This document shows, piece after piece, positions 51,301 through 63,100 of a stretch of 64,000 bases of DNA. The notes under the pieces are model-generated. The model was not told where the DNA came from. It worked only from the letters and a program-made list of their open reading frames with translations, and did no database searches. The position numbers and the translations under genes were made by a program. The first letter of the stretch is position 1; every line of letters starts with the position of its first letter. This DNA comes from Lumbricus terrestris (taxonomy: Eukaryota > Annelida > Clitellata > Crassiclitellata > Lumbricidae), in the NCBI GenBank assembly GCA_949752735.1, contig OX457053.1:10956138-11020137 (forward strand), given 5' to 3'.

Positions 51301-54300
51301 AAAGTTCAGGCATACAAAGTACGGCATCTTATCACGGCTCATAACAACTAACCCTAACAACACAGCCGCTTAAATTCTCAAGGTGACTGCAGGGCAATGT
51401 TTACGCTCATGTAACATTCTTACTTTGCAATCTCCCTGAAACCATACGTTCGGAATCACCAGCAAAAAGAGGGAGGGACGTCTACTTAATTTGAAGGTCT
51501 CCAACTCACTCTCGCTCCCTACTCCACGCAGACCACAATTCAGCAAAGGCACAAGGTCAGGGTATCAGGCGATTCAGAGAAAGCATACCACTAGGCCAGC
51601 CTTTACCTCACTAGGGTTACTAACTACGTCCATTGGTTACCCAATCCTCGTCGGAATACAGGCCATTGGTGTTTAATCACCAGTCTCTGCTTCCACGAAC
51701 CCCGGGACTACTAACTACCAGACACAAAGTCTCTGAACTAAAGCAGGGTTGGAAATCCCAATAGAAATATTATCCATACTCTTACACATTATCAGGTGCT
51801 ATCGGGTTATCCTCCCACCCAGGTTTCAGGTAATGCACATCAGACAGTTACAGTAAACAATGTACTACAATCCATTTCAGCAACAGCTCGAAGCCACAAA
51901 CCAAGAGAATGTCCTCTAACACATACAATCATGCTTCGGCCCCAAATCCTACAGATAGTCCTAGCACAGTTAACATGTTATCAGCTACAACCTTAACGAC
52001 AACTTAGACTAACACGAAATATAAGCAATTTGACTTAAAGCAGTTTTCATCCAAAAAACAACTAAACCTAAGATGAATCATTTTTCTGTCATGATGTATC
52101 CAGCCCAAAGTTAACTCTCAGCAGGCACAAATCATCACATCAGTAGCTGACAAATTATTACAGGCACAACACGTTACAACAAGGCTTGAACCAGCTGCAT
52201 AAGGCATTACCGCTTAGTGAAGCGTACCTATGCTTACTAGGACGGATTGACTCCATGACCTACGCTGTTACCTCTACGTCACCTTTCCACACAGGAAGTT
52301 TACACCGGACCAAGTACACCATTTCCACCAACGGAAAGAATATATCACCATCATTCCCACACAGGAAAATTCTCAAGCAACCAATAACGACGATTGGACG
52401 GATTACCGCTTATTCATTCATTCCCACACAGGAAAAAGTTTACATCCATTTCCACCAACGGAAAGAGTACATCTCATTCATTCCACACAGGAAAATTCTC
52501 AAGCAACCAATAACGACGATTGGACGGATTACCGCTTATTACATCTCATTCATTCCCACACAGGAAATTTCTCAAGCAACCAATAACGACGATTGGACGG
52601 ATTACCGCTTATTACATCTCATTCATTCCACACAGGAAATTTCTCAAGCAACCAATAACGACGATTGGACGGATTACAGCTCATCTAACTAACAGACCAC
52701 CAGTCTCCTCTTCTATGTAACCCTTAATGCCTGCAACAATTTCAGTCTACCTACAAGTTTACCACCGATCTGTTTACTTAACTTCTTCAGGGCAATACCA
52801 CCTTAGATTCCTAGTCAATTATTACTACTGTTTCCCAGTTACTGCTTAATCAGGAGCTCAATCCTTACAACAACTTTTATATAAGAATTTAGACTATTAT
52901 TCACATGACAAATAGCTAAGTATCAACAGCAATCTTGCATATATGCAGTGTTCTTTAAGAATTCTATTATCCTATGTCAAACCATTGCCACAGCCGTACT
53001 CTCCTAGTAAGATAAAAATCATAGACATTGGCACTAATCATTATTACAGGCAAGACACATTACATGAAGGCTGAAGCTACCTACACCAGGCCTTACCGCT
53101 TAGAGAAGCGTACCTATGCACCATGACCTCTACACCTCCATTTCCACACAGGAAAGAGTACACTTGAGCAACCAATAGCGACGATTGGACGGATTACCGC
53201 TCTTACCAAATAACAGGTCCTTAGTCTCACCTTCGCATGCAATTCTTAATGCCTGCAACAACATCAGTCTGCCTACTAGTCTACAACTTACTCACTTACC
53301 AACTACTCAGGCCAATGCATACATCAGGATAATTCACCAAATTCTAGCAGACTGCTTTTCAATCAATGCACAAATGCAATTTGCTCCTACTCTAGCACCC
53401 TTTAAATTCAAAATTTAATCTGCAATCAAGGTTATGCACATCAAATCTTAAACTAACATGCAAGCACAACATTTTGCCTTTCTTCTGTGGCAATAAAAAC
53501 AACAATGCAATAAAACACAAGTAAACAATTCTAATCTACCCCCAATGATCTAACCTAGATCAAAGTTATAAAATAAACATTTTATTCATCGAAAGGAACT
53601 AAAACCTAGGCTTCTTGCCACAATCTCTACTCGTCGCCATTACGCGACGTTACCATCACCTTACACTACATTACTCGTTATACCCCCCCAGGCTGCACGA
53701 AGCTTTCTTGGTGATCTCGCCAGCGATGGTGAGGAATGGTGCCTCTCGACAGAAAGTGACGATTCTGCGGAACTCTGGTGCGTTTCCTCTCTCTGTCTCG
53801 ATAGGCGGCGAGACCAGAGGAAGGATGCATGTTAGCACCACGAGGCCCGCCGAAAGTCGGTAGAGGCCACATTCCACCGCAGGTAGGGCTGGCGAAGTGG
53901 GAGGGCAGATGCACACCCCGACGAGGCGGGACTCGGGCCACCACCCTGGGCTGATCGATCTTCCCCCCAGGACTGGCTGGAACAGGAACTCCTTCTGGTG
54001 GTAGCGCTTCCGCTTCGACCGATGCTCGTGGGATAACACAGGATTTTCCAGCGACTTTTGGATTCGAACGCCTCACTGAAGGCTTTTCTTTTACTTTGCA
54101 GTTCGAAGACACCGGGACAGCGGTTGAGACGATGACTCGACGACACTGCGCAGGGCGGCTCTTCTGCTGAACCTGGCGTGCTTCATTTTGTTCCAGTCCT
54201 TCTCCCTCCTCCTCCGGCGTCGAGTCGTGGTTACGAGTGGGACAAACTCGAGCAAAGTGACCGGTTTGTTGACACTCGAAGCAGCGACGGTCACCCGCGG

Positions 54301-57300
54301 GGAACCTGGATGAGCGGTTAACTGTTCGCTGGTTTCCGAAGGTAGGTTCCGCCCTGGGTGGAACTTGACTTCGGGGCCGCCAGGGGCGAAATTGTCCCTC
54401 GCCGGAGGGGCTGCTGCATATGGCGTTTATTCTTGCTTCCATCTGCTCCAGCCTATTCAACACGATTTCTTGGAATTGTCTCTGACTGTCAGCAGGGGCA
54501 GAGTCTACTTCCGTTACAGTTTTTACCCGACTGGGTCGATGTTCATCGCGGCCAAGGTTACCATCATCTGCTTGACGGTAACCCTCTAAACGCATGGCAG
54601 TCTTATAAGCATGGTCCAAGGTGGTAGGTTCTCTCTCACGAACCTTCATGGCTAAGTCTCTGTCTCGCAGGGCGTCGAGAAAGGCACGAATCGCTATGAC
54701 TTCACTGTGCACCGAGGTGGGACCAGGGAACGCCAGGATCATGATTCGTCGAATGTCTCGTACTACAGAGCTGAGGTCTTCACCTATCATTTGACGTCGT
54801 GTGTTCAATTGGGTCTGATAGAGGACGGCTTGATCGGAGCTTCCATACCGCAGGCGTAGACGATCAACCAGGTCAGACCAGGATGCTATGGTCTCGGAGT
54901 CGAACTCGTAGAGCAGCTGATCAGCTGGCTCTGTCAAGGCACAGGTCAGCTGGGCGAATTTCTCCCCATCTGTCCAACCGTTACTGTTCGCACAGATCTC
55001 GAATTTCTTTAGGAAAGCTTCGACCGATGTCTTTCCATTGTACCTGTCCAATTTCATATACTGTCTGGATTTCGAATCAACAGTTCTGCTCACGCGTGAT
55101 TGGGACTGCACAGTGACCGACGAGGGTGGAGTCGTACTCGGCTGAAAACGACCTTGGATCGCTGGTTGAAGTTCAGCTGTAGGCGGTTCAGCATACTGTT
55201 CGAACTGGAACTGACTGTTTTCGCTCCCGGATGTAGACACAACATGGAACTTCGCTTCCAGGTTGTTCTGGGCTGCTCGTGTGGTTACCCAGAATCGTTC
55301 ATCGTAGGCGGAAGCTGGCCGACACAGAGCGGTTGTTGGTTGACAACCTGACAGGTAAGCGGGAGGGCCAGGGTTCGAGGGCAGGTAGGCGGAACTTTGT
55401 GTAACCTGTGGTTTCAACGACGAGGACAAGGTCTACATGATTGACTGAGTCGACGACACGACGGATACGGACAGTTTGCACACCGAGGCTGTGACCGGGG
55501 TGACGGTTCTCACCCAAGGATTCGACTTGACGACACCACCGATTGTGTTCGGGGTCGGAGCAGGAGGGGCTCGGACGGCGAAAGGGTGCGACGAGGGAGG
55601 CGGTGGTGGGAAGGTGGTAGCCCGAGGGTGGACTAGGGTTGGGTGCCCGGGATGTGCATCCGAAGTCGGGAGTCCCAGTTCCCTCGGCAGCGCCGAATCC
55701 CCATCCTCCATATCTGAAACTATACACTCAGAGTTAGCAAGGATCCCAACACAACCTTTATCCAAATTCAACATATTAGGATGCAACAGAACGTTATGAA
55801 AGGGTCGCAGATCAGTTACCTCCGAACCTTCACTTTCATAATTATCTCCTCCAAGCTTTCTGTTAATCAACCTCGCTGGTTTATCTCCCATGTAAAATTC
55901 AAAATCTAAACCCGTATCAATTTCTGCGGTAACAGGGTAGTCCGAAGGACGCTTGGGTCTAGCGCCATAATAAGCCATTTCTTCGCCTTCCCACTTCTCT
56001 CTCTCTCCAGGAAATTCTGCCCTTCCAAATTTTCTTGGTTCCACCTGTTCCACTTGTTCCCCTTGTTCCACTTCTACCCCACTTCTGGTACCATTTGTTA
56101 CGCCCGCCCTAACCGCTAGGGGACCGGAAGCGCTTGCAAGGGATGCCCCACTTACTCGCTTACTTTCACCCCCCTCCCCTAGTGTGGCGGCGTACTGCCG
56201 GGGCGACAGGGAACCACCTACGGGAACCTCAAGTGTGAACGACAGGGAGGAACGTCCAGATTCTCTTCTTTCATGGGTACCAGGGCCTACAGGACATGTC
56301 TCCGCGGCGGTTTGTCGACGCGCGACAGCACCCTCTTTCCGGTGCTCGTCTGAGTTCGTTATCCCCGCGGCAGCTTTGGGCGAAAGGGACTCGAACTCCT
56401 GAAGAGGTGGCGGAGAGTATTTGGCTGGATATATCTGGCGCTCTATCAATCTCTCATCACTACTGACTGTCCGCCCTCCCTCCGAATCATCCGATTCCTC
56501 TAGGGCGTCGCCCCTCAAAGAGCTGGCACGAGACATGGGATTATTCGGTTTTACAACTAATTGCAAGTCAGTCAGTGAATCACCTTCAATTCTAGTTCAA
56601 TATGCAACACTTTATTTATTCTTGCAACACTACTTAATTAATATACAATTGGCAGCAACCTGTGCAAATACAATTCTGCCTATAATACTTATCAGTTCAA
56701 CACAAAGTATTCCTAACACTACACAGCATTTATGGCTGGTTATTACACCCTTTGCATTACTTGATACCTATCCTTTATGCTCCTGCATATAACTAGACTA
56801 TCAGTTCAGTTCTTATTTCCTTAACTACTGCAGAAGGTCAAATCACGCTATTAATCAGTTTCACGAAAGCAACGAATTAACATCAACACTTTGCACTAAT
56901 TTACCACGACCACAGCAACAGTTATATCGCAAGGCTACTTCTAGCAACTCTTTCAATATATTCACGCCTCTTAACACAAGCGCTAATTTATCCTTCGCTC
57001 TACCTGTAATGCGCTATATAATTTATATCAACGCGTTCCGGCCATTTTAAACATTCATTCATTTACAGATTCAGCACGCTACACTTTAATTTATTTCTAC
57101 TTCCCTGATTCCTAAGCGGTTTTGCTTATTTCGACGTTCTCCTTCCACCGGAGGCGACCAGCGGTCGTTTACTTTATTATCTATTAATTTAGTTGACTTC
57201 CTTATTAATTTAGATGCCCGAAAACTTAGTTTTAAACGAATTTCTATTCAAAAAGATGGCCTAGTCTTTCTCGTCGGTTTCACCTCTTCGCGTCTCTTCG

Positions 57301-59960
57301 TCCTACTGACCTAGATTGGTCCAACAGCCAATAGGAAGCGACCTTTTACCGCTGTTTGTAGGTCACGCGTCGCTCTTGGCCAATCAGCGGCGCCCACACT
57401 TTCGCCACGTCATCTAAAAGGTCACACGTCACGCTGGCGTAATGTCTGCAGCCTCGCTCTGGTGCAGCATAGAGTTAATTAACCGTTATGGCCAACATGG
57501 ATAAAAATAAGTATAATTTTGTAGCTTTTCCCAAAACGCTACATTAACAGCAAACGAATGATTATAACCGCCATCAATAATTATTCTTGACGCCTGCAGC
57601 CAGTATTGTTGGCGGTGATGGGTACGAATAAATGACATCCATTGCCTCATGTTCATTTGTCAAGTCAATTGATATTAAGTCCTCCTTTATAATTATTTTC
57701 TATCCAGAGTAGTTTTGGTATGCCTTTATTTCTTTTTATTTCTTTTCTTCATGTATAGGCCTATACCCAATTGAGTGGAATTCGGGCAATTGGCCTTCTC
57801 TCTCTATAGGCTACATGTTCAAACAGTCGTTGAACGACTTGTTTAGCAGAGTTGCTTCGATTCTTAATGCTGTCTATTGTCTAATGTCATAGTTTCTTAT
57901 GTTCTGTGGTCTTGAAATTCCTGCAATCAACTCATTTCTGCAGCAAGAATTCTTTTCTCATCCTGTTTTCGCATTGTTTAGCATTCTGGTCTGCATATGA
58001 AAATCGGTTGAATCGTCTCGTATATTTTGTTGTCTTGGTTTTCTCTGATCATCATTTCAAAATGCTTGTGAGGCCCATTCAATTCTCGTTTGTAGGTCTA
58101 TATTTTTTTATCGTTGCTGCTATCTGAGCCTATTAGCCCTCTTAGATAAACTAACGGCCATAAACGAACTGTTCAATTTTCTCAAAACCTTAATTAATTA
58201 TCATTGGATGCTGATGCTAAATAAAACGCAGCATCATTCCAAAAGACTCAAAATTGTAATTCTCATTAGCCTGAAATGCCTTACGCATAGTATACATGTA
58301 TATTACTGTGTAACCTACTATATGCCTATACACTGTATACAGCTTGATTTGGATATGCGATGGAGGTCCGTGGGTTCAGATTGAGCTGCCAGAAATGTGA
58401 TATTATAGGAGGGCCAACTGCAAACCCTGTCACGCATGAGAACCTTAATGTGTTTGGAAGACTAATCTGACCAGAGATATATCTTTCCAATTCTAAGGCT
58501 TGTGGTGATGGGAAGGGGATCAGATGCAGGGTGCAGTGACCTAAATTATTCTGAAGTCTCTGGCATACACTATGGATAACCTGTTATGTTGAACCGTTGG
58601 GTCAGCCTGGTTGTCCGCTTGATTCTGTTCATCTGACTGCCTGACTCCTGTTAGATACCTTCGTCTATAGATTCGTTTATCTGTCAGTCTTCCAACCACC
58701 TGCCTCACGCTGCCTCAAATGCATGTAGGGGTTGTTGGCCTATGTGTGGTGTCTGTGTATAGAACTTCAGGGGTCGCAGAATGTGTCAGTATTTGACCCC
58801 AAGCAGGAACACATCATTCCCTACATGCATCTGAGAACAAAGCGTATCATTATGTATATTGAAACAGCCGTCATAATTATACAGGCTTTAGTTCAGACTG
58901 CAGATTGCAGTCTGAAACTCAATAAATGGAAAAGTAGATCAACGTGGATTTTTTAGTTACAACTCTTGGGGGCCCTTTGAACCTCGGGGGCCCGTGGATT
59001 TTGTCCACCTTCGTTATATGGTTGTTACGCCACTGGCAACGATTCAGAAGCACCTTGTAGCAGGAAAAGTCAGTCAAGTGTCAGTCACAGTGCCTGTGTA
59101 AAAAGTTTCGTTTTAGATGCTTCTTGAAAGTGGTCAGCGATGTGAAGTTTCTGACGTCAGAGTGAAGATTGTTCCATATTCGAGGTGCTGATCATGAGGT
59201 GAAGGATCTAGATGCAGTTGTGGTGCGGCAGCGGTGAAGAACTAATGTTCCGTTTCCGGATGATCCAATGTTCCTTGAGGCTTGAGGGCACATGGTTTTG
59301 AAGGGGATCATTATTTGCCCTCCTTACTCTGACCGGTAGGCCGAATAGATGAAATAAAACGTTAAAATTCAATATAATAGTGCAGATCAAAAAGTTTGAA
59401 ATTTATAATTTCGTGTATTTGGCAAAATGTATACAGGTATATATACATATATATATATATGTATATATATGTATATATACAATATGGGAAAGGAAAGAAG
59501 GGGTTGTGCAGTTCTAAAAATTCTTTAAAATAATCCTGCTTTCAATCGCATTACAAAGATCTGTTGGGTAGCTACGTTAAGCGCCTTCGTGAGATTCTTG
59601 TTAAGGCGCAATATAAATGGTCATATACACACATACATACATATATAGTGAACAATATTTAAATACCTGTGTTTTCAATGCAGACCGGATCGTCGGAAGC
59701 CAATGGTATATTGTCATGCATGCGAATGCCTCCGACATCGTCGTTAAAAGGACCGCCTCCCACTGGGAACAGGAAGTAGTAGCAATCGGTGTCGGAGAAA
59801 CTGTAGTCGTTGTCCAGATCAGGGGATTGTCGATAACGAGAGAATTTCAGTGTGAGGTATCCGTCCTGGTAGGTGATGCTAGAGTTCAGCAGATTCTGCT
59901 TTGCATCTACCGTTGGCGGTGACCAGCGCTCAGCAATCCAACTGAAAATTGAATCATTTT

Positions 59961-60057
<97 letters not shown>

Positions 60058-60083
60058 CCACCACCACCACCACCACCACCACC

Positions 60084-60163
<80 letters not shown>

Positions 60164-63100
60164 TATTAATATGAATTTTAGCCTTAGGCCTATGAAATGG
60201 TATCTAATTACACGGTCGGGGACGAAGACCAATAGCCATAATGGCGGAAATTATTTTTTGGAACTGCTGTTAGAATAGGGACATGTCTCTCTTTTGCAAT
60301 AAAGGAATAGCAGGCCTAATATTTGATCATATGGAACAGATCACCGTAACCGGTTTCAGATTTCCCCAGTAGACCGGATTTGGACCGGATTTGAAAGAGC
60401 TAAGAATTGTTGATGAATGCAATTTAACTTTAGGCCTACCCTCTTCGGAATCTACATGTAGCAACGGCACTTAATGTTGTCAGATGATGAATAGACCTAG
60501 TTTAGTTGGTTTAGAATAAAGCTATAAAATCGTTCTGAATTTATTCATTTTCTTTCCACAGGAGGTTGTCTATAATCTTAAGATTAGTAAGGTTTTTAAA
60601 AATCGGCCATCTCTGAAGAAACTTTAACTGACTGAGAGAATAACTATGACAATGACACCATTAGGATACACAACGGCACAACACGACAGCCGATTAGGAC
60701 AAACTGCTGCAAATGGCAGAACTTGGCTGTCGTGTTGTGCCGTTGTGTGTATCCTAATCTATCTATCTATCTATCTATGTAATTTATATAGCGCCCCTTC
60801 AAGGAGTCTACTCAGAGGCGCTCCCGACCCAAGCCCGGTCAAAAAGAAAAGTCTTGAGTAATCTATAGAAAGAGCCAGACATGTTCCGAGGGTGGGAACG
60901 CAGGTTAGAGGGAAGGTCATTCCAAGCGGAAGGTCCAGTGACCGAAAATGCCCTGTTCTGCCTAGTGGCAGTGCGGGCATAAGGAACCATAAAGTCACCT
61001 CTAGAGGCCGAGCGCAGAGATCGGCGACCCACAGCAGTTGAGGTCAAGGTGAAGAACTCACAGAGATAGGAAGGTGCTGTGCCCAAGACGCAGCGCCAAG
61101 CAAAAGAAGTAACCCTGAAATAAATGCGTGACTGAACCGGAAGCCAGTGTAAGACATCACGAATATAGTCAGAAATGTGACCAAACTTAGGGACGCCACC
61201 CACCAAGCGTGCAGCCGCCCGCAGGACCCCCTCCAAACCACTTAAACGAACCTGAGGAAGGCCAAAGTAGAGAGAAGAACAGTAATCCAATCGATTGGCA
61301 ATAAAGGCATGGACCAAGGTGGAAGCGGAAGAGGAAGACAGAGAGCGAGAAGATGATGTCATTGTCATAGTTATTCTCTCAGTCAGTTATAGTTTCTATT
61401 GTCTGCAAGACAAAGCGATGCAGGAACATCTGAGAACCCCGAGAAGGACGAGAGAAAGATTCCGTTCAAATAGTTGATGAACTTACGCATCAAAGACTAC
61501 TCCTCGGCTTTGGCTGTTGATGTACCCCAAAACGACATCAACGTAAATCTGAAATATTTTACATAAACTGCAAACTAATAGTCGCAACGTAACATTAACT
61601 TTAACCAATGCAGCCTATTATACATAACTGCCCGCACGACAAATTATAAGTAAGTAAGTCGTCGGATTACATATGCAGCATCATGGGATTGATTTAAAGT
61701 ATGCATATGTGAATCAAAAGTCGTATTTAAAAAAATCATGAATTCGCAAAATTCTCAAGGCGCAAAGAGCCTGCGACCGAGGAAGGGCTGCTTGCACAAA
61801 ATTGGTCGACTACGATGTCTGTTAATATCCACCGATATTTACCAGGGTGCCAAGGACGACGCCTTGCGCTGCCAAAGATTTTATAATCACGATAACCGAT
61901 TCGTCTTTATTGTATTGTATTGTATTGTATTGTATCTGACCATTTATGATGCGCTTCACACACTAAGAGCCTTTCATTAGCGCCCCCAGTGCGTGCAGCC
62001 CCGAGAGAAAAGGCAGGTTTTGGAACGAGAGAAAGAGGAGGAAAAGACAACCAGAGAGGATGACAGAGCGAATTAACTGGTGGTGGAAATCCAGTCCGTG
62101 GAGAGATAGGCCTACCTATGCAGGAAAATGATCTGGATTGAGACAGGGTGGTACTAAAGATTTATAGGTAAAATTTGTGCGCCAAAAATTCATAATAATC
62201 AGGACGTTAAAGCCAAAGCAAAAGGCTTGGATCGACCTTTTTTTAGCAAGACTATGGTCTTCACATTTTTGACTCAGGATTGAACATCCCAGGACTCCGT
62301 TCAAGCCTAGCTCTGTAAAGAACTTTAAGATTCTGCAAATTGGAGTAGGCCTATGTAGGCCGACATAACGGCCAGTGGCGTAGCAAGGAATTTATGATTG
62401 GGGTTTGGGGGTTTTATGGCCTGGCCGGATGCCCTTCCTGACACCAACCCAACAGTATTACAGTAAATTAAAAAGGGAATAAAATTACAAAGGATATAAA
62501 GTAAGAGAAACAATTGTTACTACAAGCAATTTTTTCTTCTTATCAAGTGGATAAATAACCTTTCAAAAACTTTTTTCCTAAGCCAATGGGGGTTTAACCC
62601 CCGAAACCCCTTCATTGGCTACGCCACTGATAACGGCAGACAGACCATGCTAAGGCCATCCATACTAACAGTGGGCGCCAGACGGTTGTTTCACAAAATT
62701 CACACCATCCACTGACATCTTGGACTCTTGGTCTTATAGCTAAGCAATTTCACACTGAAGACTGTGGCAACAAGGACAGAAGAAGAAGCCGACTGCGAAA
62801 AGGGATTAAGATAGACGCTAAGCGGTTTCTCAATTAGAGGGTTGGGTTTGATTGTGACTGACGAAGAGCTGTGGATTGGCGTTGTCTCCTTGGCAATGCT
62901 CCGACCTATATCTATGTGAGCTCTGCTGCCCAGTCTCTGTTGTGCTAGCTGACAGAGCCTTTCGCTCTGTCTCTAGCGGGGAAGCTTGTTGGTCCGTGTT
63001 GAAACCTCAACCTGTCAGCATCGTGCCTTCTCAGTTGTAGATCCACCTGTCTTGAATAGATTCCCATTGGAGGCAGCCAGCTGCTACCCCGGGTCGACTC

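Larger units (their letters stand above)
41942..57543 (-). mobile_element. LTR retroelement 2 (gag-only, minus strand), host of element 1
   Basis: Outer ends give TGTAGCG...CGTAACA LTRs on the minus strand and a 4-bp target duplication TTAA on both sides (41938-41941, 57544-57547). The 5' LTR is 56096-57543 (1448 bp). The 3' LTR is split by element 1 into 49660-51036 and 41942-42012, which again sum to 1448 bp. A purine tract at 51037-51055 precedes the 3' LTR, and a primer-binding candidate begins TGGTACCAG two bases inside the 5' LTR. Only gag is recognisable. The 4-bp duplication, TG...CA ends and gag type suggest a Ty3/gypsy-like lineage. Confidence 0.88.
41224..59035. mobile_element. hAT element hosting nested LTR retroelements
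   Basis: Left end CAGTGGCGTAACAACC and right end GGTTGTTACGCCACTG are inverted, flanked by perfect 8-bp direct repeats GCAACGAT (41216-41223, 59036-59043). Without the LTR elements (41942-57543) the hAT itself is about 2.2 kb. Both ends share a GGGGGCCCGTGGA motif. No transposase frame is visible in the remaining parts, so it is non-autonomous or decayed. Sequence 57544-59035 is the right part of this element and holds no gene. Confidence 0.9.

Noticed and set aside
57906..58127. Hydrophobic 73-codon plus-strand frame within the right hAT arm
   Set aside because: No recognisable domain, AT-rich and short; expected by chance in this composition.
41224..59035. A composite giant transposon with cargo genes
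   Set aside because: The interior is explained by two LTR retroelements with their own target duplications, so the hAT did not acquire cargo; it was a landing site.
59949..60232. Poly-His, poly-Ile and poly-Met reading frames
   Set aside because: Pure product of the ATC/ACC microsatellite in an intron.
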